A program made the position numbers and the translations under genes. Below are positions 54,601-61,411 of a DNA stretch of 64,000 bases, in pieces (position 1 is the stretch's first letter; the number at the start of each line of letters is the position of its first letter). Source of the DNA: Undaria pinnatifida (taxonomy: Eukaryota > Sar > Phaeophyceae > Laminariales > Alariaceae). A model generated the notes under the pieces. It saw only the letters and a program-made list of their open reading frames with translations, did no database searches and was not told the DNA's origin. Where the stretch lies: the NCBI GenBank assembly GCA_012845835.1, contig JABAKD010000016.1, forward strand, positions 19,081,696-19,145,695, read 5' to 3'.

Positions 54601-55316
54601 CCCCCCTTACCTTCGCAGCATGGAGGGCCCTCCGATGTCGATGTTTTCGATGCACGTGTCGAATCCGCTGCCCTTCGCCACGGTGGCCTCGAAAGGGTAC
54701 AGGTTAAGCACCACTAGGTCGATCGCCTAACAAAGATATGGCACCGTAGGGGGGAGGAGGTCAGTAGCAGTGACACCACGATATCAACACAGCCAATAAA
54801 GCAATAAAGACAACCGACACAGCGCCACAACACAGCGTCACAAACACAGCAGCAACAACGACACAACACCAAAAACACCATCACCAACAACACAACCACA
54901 ACGACAGTGAAAAAAACGCTACTACCACCCCAAATACCAACACCACAACCACCACCAAATTTCACACCACCACAACCACACTACTACCGCCCCCGCCCCC
55001 CCGCCGCTCCACCACACCTTCATCCCCTGAGACTTCATCGCCTCCTCGTGCTCCGCGTTTCCCCGCACGTGCATGATCCCGCCGTGCACACTAGGGTGCA
55101 ACGTCTTGACACGGCCATCCATCATCTCTGGGAAACCCGTGTACTCAGACACATCCGTAACCGCCAAACCAGCTGCGCGCATGGCCTTCGCAGTGCCCCC
55201 CGTCGAAAGGAGTTCGACACCCTGGGAGGCCAGTACTTTGGCCAGGTCAACAAGTCCCGCCTTGTCTGAGACGGACAAGAGGGCGCGGGTTACCTTGACC
55301 TTGTCCACGGCCGCCC
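42520..55316 (-). CDS. ATIC: ATIC: bifunctional AICAR transformylase/IMP cyclohydrolase (spliced gene, 11 coding exons)
   Basis: Catalyses the last two steps of purine synthesis: formylation of AICAR with 10-formyl-tetrahydrofolate, then ring closure to IMP. Minus-strand exons: 55316-55018, 54726-54611, 54101-54020, 52782-52537, 51041-50883, 50019-49882, 47520-47326, 44709-44533, 43788-43694, 43293-43116 and 42639-42520. All phases agree and they give 600 residues. That is close to the 592 of human ATIC, so only the first few residues and any targeting peptide are missing (an upstream exon must supply one base of the first codon). Visible landmarks are [20 protein letters not shown]-type [38 protein letters not shown] with the transformylase Lys-His, [23 protein letters not shown] and the C-terminal FTGIRLFHH. 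Introns after exons 5 and 7 use GC donors. Introns 3 to 7 contain decayed copies of neighbouring exon edges and transposon debris. Confidence 0.95.
43116..43293 (-). CDS. ATIC: ATIC exon 10
   Basis: [59 protein letters not shown] at donor GTAAGG. Acceptor CTGTGTCGCAG-like (TGTCGCAG). Confidence 0.96.
43694..43788 (-). CDS. ATIC: ATIC exon 9
   Basis: [31 protein letters not shown] then a split Arg codon at donor GTGTGT. The family has WWLR-HP-V at this place. Confidence 0.92.
44040..44436. mobile_element. 381-bp hAT-like MITE in ATIC intron 8
   Basis: Ends TAGGCCCAAG at 44048 and the inverted TGGGCCTA at 44428 form short terminal inverted repeats. The 8-base flanks CCCCTTCC and CCCCTCCC match at seven positions, as an 8-bp target duplication would. 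Inside, GGCAT/ATGCC and TGCCTGA motifs recur near both ends. The flanks are low-complexity, which weakens the target-site evidence. Confidence 0.45.
44533..44709 (-). CDS. ATIC: ATIC exon 8
   Basis: [59 protein letters not shown] at donor GTGAGG. Acceptor GGAAAGCAG. 59 codons; the KYTQSN and GQQSR motifs are diagnostic. Confidence 0.97.
45115..45370 (-). mobile_element. Non-LTR retrotransposon 3'-end relic, family B copy 4
   Basis: The minus strand encodes [40 protein letters not shown] and [13 protein letters not shown]. Nearly identical peptide to copy 1 at 21275. Confidence 0.6.
45395..45743 (-). mobile_element. Non-LTR retrotransposon 3'-end relic, family A copy 3
   Basis: The minus strand encodes [60 protein letters not shown] and [16 protein letters not shown], then a stop. 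The frame is still open, so it is younger than the other copies. The upstream part is cut by the foldback. Confidence 0.7.
45744..46151. repeat. 400-bp foldback (inverted repeat)
   Basis: Arms 45744-45936 and 45958-46151 are inverted copies (shared TCAAGCGGG-CCATCAGCAC, CACGCGCACGACAGTGA, CTCGTTGTCAGCGCCAG, GTGCTGCTACAGA) at roughly 85% identity by eye, with only about 20 bases between. One end abuts the truncated retrotransposon relic at 45743. Confidence 0.75.
46192..46500. repeat. Dispersed repeat H, copy 1
   Basis: Two tandem starts of GGGATAGGGGATGCAGAAACC, then GGGATGTTGCGGAAACC, CCCAAGGCCAAAAA, GGATCGCGCCCAAACCTCC and GGACAAAGGTGCGAG. The same order recurs at 58300-58500. Confidence 0.75.
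46660..46738 (-). pseudogene. Decayed copy 2 of ATIC exon 7 edge
   Basis: Reads [20 protein letters not shown], against [19 protein letters not shown]. It is more diverged than copy 1 and lies about 660 bases from the real exon. Confidence 0.7.
46980..47065 (+). mobile_element. Non-LTR retrotransposon 3'-end relic, family A copy 4
   Basis: Encodes [20 protein letters not shown] and then CTGAGTACGCC with a C-rich tail. Confidence 0.6.
47152..47256 (-). pseudogene. Decayed copy 1 of the 3' half of ATIC exon 7 with its GC donor
   Basis: Reads [12 protein letters not shown], a TAG stop, then [13 protein letters not shown] and AAG with GCAAGC, against [20 protein letters not shown] in the real exon. 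The GC donor is preserved. The copy lies about 175 bases downstream of the real exon. Confidence 0.85.
47326..47520 (-). CDS. ATIC: ATIC exon 7
   Basis: [65 protein letters not shown] at a GC donor (AAG followed by GCAAGC). 65 codons. Confidence 0.95.
48990..49410 (+). mobile_element. Non-LTR retrotransposon 3'-end relic, family A copy 5 (longest)
   Basis: Encodes [20 protein letters not shown] (a C-x-C---H-x4-C motif as at the end of LINE reverse transcriptases), [17 protein letters not shown], a TAG stop, [23 protein letters not shown] and the common tail [17 protein letters not shown]. It ends TGAGTACCCCCCCC. It lies in ATIC intron 6 in the opposite orientation to ATIC. Confidence 0.7.
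49465..49560 (-). pseudogene. Decayed copy of the 3' half of ATIC exon 6
   Basis: One minus frame reads [20 protein letters not shown] and ATAR, against [20 protein letters not shown] in the real exon. It lies about 420 bases downstream in the transcript, next to a retrotransposon relic. Confidence 0.85.
49882..50019 (-). CDS. ATIC: ATIC exon 6
   Basis: [46 protein letters not shown] at donor GTGGGA. 46 codons, phase 0 at both ends. Confidence 0.95.
50685..50775 (-). pseudogene. Decayed copy of the 3' half of ATIC exon 5 with its GC donor
   Basis: One minus frame reads [20 protein letters not shown] and EIAADE followed by GCAAGTG, against [20 protein letters not shown] in the real exon about 190 bases away. 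The active-site Lys codon has become Arg. It is not needed to complete the protein and the real exon is intact. Confidence 0.85.
50883..51041 (-). CDS. ATIC: ATIC exon 5 (transformylase Lys-His)
   Basis: [18 protein letters not shown], then [20 protein letters not shown] and EIAAYE at a GC donor (GAG followed by GCAAGT). The Lys and His of FKH are the known transformylase active-site pair. Confidence 0.95.
51395..52290 (-). repeat. Array of about 180-bp units carrying the 3' edge of ATIC exon 4
   Basis: Plus-strand text like CCTCACCGGCGTGCCGCCCAGG (exon 4 end and donor) recurs at about 51415, 51600, 51788, 51965 and, weakly, 52270. Each copy is followed by an AAAATGG/AAAACAGC and CAA-rich stretch and a CCCTCGATGGAGGCGGC-type block. 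Spacing is 177-188 bases for the first four. The real exon edge is at 52537. Confidence 0.75.
52078..52190 (+). repeat. (CAA)n/(CAACAG)n microsatellite in ATIC intron 4
   Basis: Runs of CAACAA, CAACAG and CCACAA between two units of the exon-edge array. Confidence 0.8.
52537..52782 (-). CDS. ATIC: ATIC exon 4
   Basis: [48 protein letters not shown], then FTILGGTP at donor GTGAGG. 82 codons, phase 0 at both ends. The family has L-RYGENPHQ at the matching place; here it is LKYGCNPQQ. Confidence 0.95.
53093..53232 (-). pseudogene. Decayed copy 1 of the 5' edge of ATIC exon 4
   Basis: Plus-strand text AATCAGGAGCTGATAGCGC and GTTTTCGGGTATCGTTTGGT follows the real exon 4 start at an offset of 416 bases. 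One minus frame still reads [15 protein letters not shown] (real exon: [15 protein letters not shown]). The acceptor CAG is retained. Confidence 0.8.
53528..53645 (-). pseudogene. Decayed copy 2 of the 5' edge of ATIC exon 4
   Basis: In plus-strand text AACCAGGAGCTGGCGGTGCTG, CGTGCACCCGTCCTATTTCG and GGTATATGGTATTATACGG follow the exon 4 start and its intron flank. Offset from the real exon is about 822 bases. The frame is broken. Confidence 0.7.
54020..54101 (-). CDS. ATIC: ATIC exon 3
   Basis: [20 protein letters not shown] then MAEMQAN at donor GTGAGT. The acceptor is TGTGTCAG. Its 82 bases fit phase 2 to 0. Confidence 0.95.
54120..54320 (+). repeat. (AAC/AAG)n-type microsatellite in ATIC intron 2
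   Basis: GAACAAGAACACGAACAAG-type hexanucleotide-like repeat, degenerate over about 200 bases. Confidence 0.7.
54611..54726 (-). CDS. ATIC: ATIC exon 2
   Basis: [20 protein letters not shown] and then [14 protein letters not shown]. Acceptor TTTGTTAG, donor GTAAGG. Ends in phase 2; the split Ser codon is completed by exon 3. Confidence 0.95.
55018..55316 (-). CDS. ATIC: ATIC exon 1 seen (cyclohydrolase N-terminus)
   Basis: Acceptor CCTTATACAG, then [20 protein letters not shown] and on through STGGTAKAM and [20 protein letters not shown], ending SQGMK at donor GTGTGG. It begins with two bases of a split codon, so a first exon lies further upstream. Confidence 0.93.
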
Positions 55317-55429
55317 CTGTATAAGGGGGCGGGGTTGGGTGAGGTGGGGCGGGGACAGGATGATGAAGGGGGGGGTACAAGTGTCAGCAATACACCATGA
55401 CAAACGAGTTAGCGGTGAGGTACAGCTGA

Positions 55430-55735
55430 CATACTCAAGAGTAGTTTATAAAAAGGGGTCAGGATTAGGTGAGGTGGGGACGGAAGGAGGGGTTGGGGGT
55501 GAATGGCAGGGAGGGGGGGGGGGAGAGAGGGTAATGGGAGGAGGGGGGTTGGGTGAAAGGGGGAAGGGCGGGGCGGTAGTATATAAAAAGGGGTCAGGAT
55601 TAGGTGAGGTGGGGATGGAAGGAGGGGTTGGGGGTGAATGGGAGGGAGGGGGGGGGGGGGGGCAGGGTAATGGGAGGAGGGGGGTTGGGTGAAAGGGGGG
55701 AGGGCAGGGCGGTAGTAATGCCACCGCGTATTGGG
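55430..55735 (+). repeat. G-rich tandem duplication, about 130 bp
   Basis: TATAAAAAGGGGTCAGGATTAG followed by GTGAGGTGGGGA and GGAAGGAGGGGTTGGGGGTG occurs at 55446 and 55581. It lies upstream of the first ATIC exon seen. Confidence 0.7.
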
Positions 55736-55890
55736 GTGGGTTGGGATAAGAGGAGAGGGGGGGTGGAATCATTGTCATGTGGCCGTAGTCTGTCTGTCAG
55801 ACCGTAGACCCTCGCATCCGTCCAATGCCGGGACGGAGCACGTCGGGTTTGCACCGACCAGGCAGACATGGCTTGGGGTCGGAGGGCACA
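55735..55890 (-). mobile_element. Non-LTR retrotransposon 3'-end relic, family B copy 5
   Basis: The minus strand encodes [20 protein letters not shown] then ARVYGL. Diverged family B end. Confidence 0.5.
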
Positions 55891-55899
55891 TGCATGCAT

Positions 55900-56220
55900 G
55901 GGATTGGTTAGGATAGGAGGAGAGAAGAGGAGAGAGGAAGGGCAGAGGGGGAGGACAGATGTGCTAACAATATGACAGGAGGTTGGGTATGGCAGGCTGG
56001 GACAGGATGAGGATGGGATGAGGAGAGAGGGGCTGGGTTGGATCGGGAGGCGTGGGGGACGGGTGGGGGGTGACGCACTAATGTACAGGGTTGGTGGCAC
56101 AACGCGGGGTCGAGGAGGGTAGGGAGGAGGCGGACGCGGGGAGCGGGAGTGAGACGCAAGCAAGCGTGGAATGGGAAATATATGGGAAGGCAGGGGCAAG
56201 TATATATATATATATATTTT
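55900..56220. other. G-rich spacer
   Basis: Purine-rich on the plus strand with GGGAGG/GAGGA motifs and a (TA)n run at 56201-56217. No gene recognised; the missing first exon of ATIC might lie here or further upstream. Confidence 0.35.
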
Positions 56221-56221
56221 T

Positions 56222-56460
56222 TTTCGTCCCCCTCAGAAACGGGTTTTATAGTTTCCGCGCACAGATTGCCTAACATCACCCTGTTGACCCTGATAGCTAC
56301 ACTGTAGTTGCAAGGGGAGTCGCCGACCTATATCCTTAATGAGGACACACAACCCGTAATGCGCGCGATCGGAGTATCACACACAGCTTGCAAAAATGGG
56401 TTTCGACAAAATATTCGATCTCACAGCTGGAGTGTAATTTGATTTTTATAATATATACAA
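56222..56460 (+). repeat. Repeat family F copy
   Basis: TCCCCCTCAGAAACGGGTTT, the CTGTTGACCCTGATAGCTAC block, GGGGAGTCGCCGACCTATAT and GCGCGCGATCGGAGTATCAC. The small frame reads MGFDKIFDLTAGV and then stops. Confidence 0.65.
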
Positions 56461-56675
56461 GGTTCCCCTCCGGGAAGTGCCTAAAGGAGTGGCGCAAGAA
56501 CGAAACCCAAACATCCAACATCTAACTGTCTATGGGCAAATAAGATGTACCTGGTGGTAGTGAAAACTATGTTCTTGTCCGCAGCTCGAGAAGCGGAGTG
56601 TGGGGAGGCGCCCTCCCGGGTACGGTTCGCTCTCTCACCGTCGTGGTGGAGAACCGTAAATAAGTGGTAATCCCA

Positions 56676-57190
56676 TCAGTACGTACGTGTCCAGCGCCAG
56701 TACTCGTAAGATGGAGACTTTTTATACGGGCGACTCTTATGCAGTAAATTTTGCGTGGTAAAAATTAAAAGGACGAATAGGTGGATTTTCAACCGGCAAA
56801 AAAACAAATCAGCAGTTGTTCCGTGCGCCGTCTTTCTATCGTGGTTTCGATGTTTCTTCTTTGTTTCCTGTTGTTTCGTATGGAAATCAGCAATTTTAGA
56901 ATAGATAGGTACTCTTCGTGTCTTGTTGAGCCAGATATTGAAATTAACGACGAGTGATACACACCAGGATGGGCAATCATCCCCCTTCACCGCCAGTTCG
57001 TCGCAGAGAGTGCGCGGAATGAGGAACTGTAGAGCTTCTATTGTCGCTGGGACAGAGAAGCCGTTCCTCATAAGAGCATCAGCGCCTACATCCACTGCTG
57101 TTCGCTTCTTAGATTCAAGAAAAAAGACGCTGGATTGTTTAGATCGTCGTCCGATTCAAAATCGTCCCCTCGTGGAGAGGAAAGTAACTC
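56676..57190 (-). CDS. Hypothetical protein segment
   Basis: An open minus-strand frame reads SKKRTAVDVGADALMRNGFS, VPATIEALQFLIPRTLCDEL and AVKGDDCPSWCVSLVVNFNI. This is balanced, protein-like sequence, unlike most frames nearby. The start Met and exon borders are not clear, and its N-terminal part lies in the 573-bp duplication. No family was recognised. Confidence 0.3.
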
Positions 57191-58225
57191 GCCTCAGCAT
57201 AGCGAGGACTCGCCACGCGCACATACATGATGTATCCTACTACTGCTGCTGTGCGGCAAGGTTATACACGTAGCGTTGTGCTGTCCTCATGTTGTCTGGT
57301 CCCTGTCATCTGTGGTGTGGCAAAATCTCCGACCCATGACATTACCCCTCTGTTATGTACGTAAAAACACTCTGTCTACTTGGACGTAAATGTAAGGATG
57401 TGTTGGCATCTAAATTATCATCAGAAGTTTTCCTATATTATCGCCCGAATTGGCGCGATCTATGGACATGCAATGGAGATGCGCACGAGGTGGCAGCACA
57501 GCGGAAATATGGGGTATGGTGGGGTGACAAATGGCACGCTCCGATCAAAGAATCAGCTTCTACAACAGCAGCCACACGCGCATAGAGTTGCACGCTTTTG
57601 ATGCTTGGGGGCTGGACCGCTGCTGGGCGGCAGGATCGTAGCGTGGTGCCCTCAGCGCCTATATCCACTGCTGTTTGCTTTTTGTAGTCAAGCAAAACTA
57701 TGCTGGATTGTTTTGATCGTCGTCCGATTCAAAGTCGTCTCCTCGTGGAGAGGAAAGCAACTCGCCTCAGCATAGCGAGGACTCGCCATGCGCATGTACA
57801 TGATGTATCCCACTACTGCTGCTGTGCGGTAGGGTTGTACACGTAGCGTTGTGCCGTCCTCATGTTTAGTACCTGCCATCTGTGGCGTGAGCAAAATCTC
57901 CGCACAAAACAATACCCCTTGGGGAATGCAGTACGGAAAAATACTGCCTCTTTCGACGTCGATGTAAGGATGGGTTTGTATATCAATTACTATTACACGG
58001 GTCCTACATTACCGACCAAATTGGCGCAATCTATGGACATGCAATTGAGATGCGTCCGAAGCGGCAGCACACCAGAAAGATGGGGTATGGTGGGGTGACA
58101 AATGCCACGCTCCGATCAAATAATCAGCCACTAGAACAGCAGCCAAACGCGCATACAGTTGCAGGCTGCTGCTGCTAGGGGGCTGGACTGCTGCTGGGCG
58201 GCAGGATCGTAGCGGTGCTCTGTGC
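57081..58225. repeat. 573-bp tandem duplication, two units
   Basis: AGCGCCTACATCCACTGCTG (57081) and AGCGCCTATATCCACTGCTG (57654) start the units. Both continue through CGTCGTCCGATTCAAA, TCGTGGAGAGGAAAG, CTCGCCTCAGCATAGCGAGG, GGTATGGTGGGGTGACAAAT and GCTGGGCGGCAGGATCGTAG. High identity indicates a recent event. Confidence 0.8.
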
Positions 58226-58299
58226 AAAAAGAGGGAAATAAACGTGTACCCTCTGCGAGCAGAAAAGCCCGGTTTGAATCGAAAATTTACGTACGTACG

Positions 58300-58500
58300 C
58301 GGGGATAGGGGATGCAGAAACCCAATCCCCGGGGATGTTGCGGAAACCCGGGGATTTGCCTTAAGTGTGCCCAAGGCCAAAAAGTTTAAAAGGCTTTCCA
58401 TGCGCGACACACAGCACGGATCGCGCCCAAACCTCCAGCAACGTGAGCCCGACGGTCGAATTGTGCCCACCCCACCCGACGTTTGGGACAAAGGTGCGAG
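58300..58500. repeat. Dispersed repeat H, copy 2, cut by the assembly gap
   Basis: Same order of blocks as 46240-46500 up to GGACAAAGGTGCGAG, where the N run starts. Confidence 0.75.
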
Positions 58501-59000
58501 NNNNNNNNNNNNNNNNNNNNNNNNNNNNNNNNNNNNNNNNNNNNNNNNNNNNNNNNNNNNNNNNNNNNNNNNNNNNNNNNNNNNNNNNNNNNNNNNNNNN
58601 NNNNNNNNNNNNNNNNNNNNNNNNNNNNNNNNNNNNNNNNNNNNNNNNNNNNNNNNNNNNNNNNNNNNNNNNNNNNNNNNNNNNNNNNNNNNNNNNNNNN
58701 NNNNNNNNNNNNNNNNNNNNNNNNNNNNNNNNNNNNNNNNNNNNNNNNNNNNNNNNNNNNNNNNNNNNNNNNNNNNNNNNNNNNNNNNNNNNNNNNNNNN
58801 NNNNNNNNNNNNNNNNNNNNNNNNNNNNNNNNNNNNNNNNNNNNNNNNNNNNNNNNNNNNNNNNNNNNNNNNNNNNNNNNNNNNNNNNNNNNNNNNNNNN
58901 NNNNNNNNNNNNNNNNNNNNNNNNNNNNNNNNNNNNNNNNNNNNNNNNNNNNNNNNNNNNNNNNNNNNNNNNNNNNNNNNNNNNNNNNNNNNNNNNNNNN
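58501..59000. other. Assembly gap (500 N)
   Basis: Exactly 500 N bases, so the length is probably nominal. It begins inside repeat H. Confidence 0.99.
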
Positions 59001-59004
59001 TTCA

Positions 59005-59360
59005 CAGGGCTTGCTACGAACGCCTGGTGGCTGGCTGAGCACACCTGCCACCCCTCCAGCTACCACCCCCCTCATCTAAACCCTGCACGCTACAAATGTC
59101 GTACCTGGTACATATGTACGAGTACTCCAAAGAAACAGAAGAACAGGACAACATGACACGCCACATGTGCACTTTTACGTTATGCCTCCTGCTGCTGGCT
59201 GATGATCACGTTTAGTTCATATCTTCAGCGCGAAGCCCAGCCGACAGGCTATGCGCTTGCATTCAGATGCCGGAGCTTGCTACGCCTGGTGGCTGGCTGA
59301 GCACATGTGCCATCTCTACAGCTACCATCCCCTTCACCTAAACCCTATTCCAGTCGAAAG
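59005..59360. repeat. Short duplicated block
   Basis: GCTTGCTACG, CCTGGTGGCTGGCTGAGCAC and AGCTACCA-CCCC then CTAAACCCT occur at about 59010-59085 and 59275-59348. Confidence 0.65.
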
Positions 59361-60490
59361 GCCCCCAGAGCAACATGCCACATGTTCTATGCATTATGTT
59401 ACGAGTACGTCTGCTGCAGCTGGTGCGCCGATGCAGCCTAATACGCGACACGTTCGTTCCGTGGCTCTGTTTATCTCTCCTACTCAAGCTCACCTTCCAC
59501 AGCAGACAGAATGTGAGCCATCTCGAATGAAGTGCGGGTTCGAGGCGGTCGGTTACCAAGCTTCGAACGGGGGAAGATCCGTCTTATGGCGAGAGAGCGA
59601 GGAAGTGGCACAACATCAAACAACAGCAGCAGCAGCCGTGGTTCGAGGAGAGAGGATTACAAAGGTTTATACTTTTCTTCGTGGCGCGCTTTAAACGGGG
59701 ATCAACTTAACCCCCCCCCCCCGTATATAGACGCAACCTCACTGCGATCTCTGTGAGGTGCACCGCCCCTCTTGCACCAGAGTGACACCTGTGCTTGACT
59801 GCGCCGAGCCACGGCGCTACAGACCAACACTGCACGTTGATAGTTGGCTGTGGTGTCTTACACCGCAAGCAGTGAATCAAAACTGCTGTACGTGAACTAC
59901 TTGTTGCTGCTGACTATCTCACGTACGCTCACGTTGCAACGTCCTTCTCTGACAAGGCACGTCAAGATCAGATGCGGCCCCCACAAGCAGCCAGCTTGGC
60001 TATGACGGACGCCATGGTACTCACTCTCATCTTGATGACAGCCATGCTGACGATAGGTGAGTGCTGTGCTATCCTCTCCTTCTTTCTCCATCCTCTTGTT
60101 CGGGCCAGCCAACTACGGACGAAACCAGCTTTCGCGGGACTGTCATGTAGGGTATGTTGGATTTAGTATACGGCAAGAGCAGCCGCAAACAGCAAACATG
60201 CGTCATTCGGCATCATATTACACCAGGCATGGGCGTACACGGCAGCATAATGTAAACAGCACACAATAGCTCGGACGATACGATGGGGAAATGATGAGGG
60301 AACACTCTGCTGTGAAAGTCGGAAGTCGCAGAAAGCAACACGCTCGTAGTACAGTACGCGACATCTTCTTTTGGGCCAGAGACTCAAGTTTTTACACGTG
60401 GTACGTAAAGTCTTGTAGCGTGGTGCTAATTTCAGTATTCCAACAATTGTTAGCTCGTGTTTCATGCGAAAGTTTAACCAAGACCAAGTC
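59361..60490. other. No recognisable gene
   Basis: Several frames of 70-150 codons lack domains and splice context. Confidence 0.35.
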
Positions 60491-60491
60491 C

Positions 60492-60580
60492 TTAACCCCT
60501 TTACAACTGGAAACCCGTTTTGGGGACAAAATTACTTGGATATAGTATAGGGAGGGGTTCGGGGGCTCTAAAGGGGTTAA
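60492..60580. mobile_element. 81-bp MITE, copy 2 (perfect TTAA flanks)
   Basis: TTAA at 60492-60495 and 60577-60580 bracket an 81-base element that begins CCCCTTTA and ends TAAAGGGG, so the outer 12 bases are a perfect inverted repeat including TTAA. TTAA duplication is the mark of piggyBac-type transposition. Confidence 0.65.
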
Positions 60581-60945
60581 CTCCCATTTTCTTAAGAGTT
60601 ATCGCGTACTGGCTGTATGTTATACCCCCGATAGTAGCGTACGAAGTCTGTGCGGCGTGCCATTGCAGACAGGAGTACGCATCATATTTTACGCACAATA
60701 ATTGCAACCTGGTCTAATAGGTATTTTGAATGTTCGATTCGTACCTACAAGTAGCACCTACCGGTACATGGCGCGCTACGCAGCGGTCATGTATTCTTGG
60801 GATTGACCACCGTCAAATTATTGCTAAATGACAACATGGCAACAAGGCAACGAAACATGGCACACGTGCATGTAACTTCGTATGCCAGAACCACCCAACA
60901 AACATTCGCAAATTGAACCAAACATCTACGCCGAGCTGTACACAC

Positions 60946-61411
60946 ATGGCTACCCTTGACTCGACACTTTTAACCTCTCCCCCCGCGGTTAAACTTGATA
61001 ATTCACGTTCTGCGCCTGAATTACCCGCCCCCACCCCCACCCCCGCTCCACCCCGCCCCCGCCTGCACTCCCTCCCGCTGACAGGTTTCACCACCGTCGA
61101 AGGCGTGCGAATGGGGGGACGAGTTGCGTCGTCCATGGCGCGGGCATCATCGCTGGCGGCATATAGAGATTTTTCGGGGCATCACTACTACCACTGCCGC
61201 CGCCATGTTTGTGTTGGTGTTGGTGGTGCTGGTGTTAGTGTTGATCTTGGTCTTGGTGTGGACAGCAGTGCAATTAACGATAGTCGGCATTGGGGATGTC
61301 AGTTTAGTGGTGGTCGTCGACGGGGAAGGGGAGGGGGGACCGGGGCGGAGACGGTGGTGGGAGCGGGGGCAGGGGCAGCGGTGGGAGGCTTGTCGATGAA
61401 GGCGTCCTCAG
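60946..61411 (+). CDS. Unrecognised gene exon 1
   Basis: Starts MATLDSTLLTSPPAVKLDNS and ends MKASS plus one base at donor GTAAGA. Ends in phase 1, which matches exon 2. Confidence 0.5.

Noticed and set aside
58244-59156. Long open frames crossing 58501-59000
   Set aside because: They run through the N gap and translate to unknown residues; no coding evidence.
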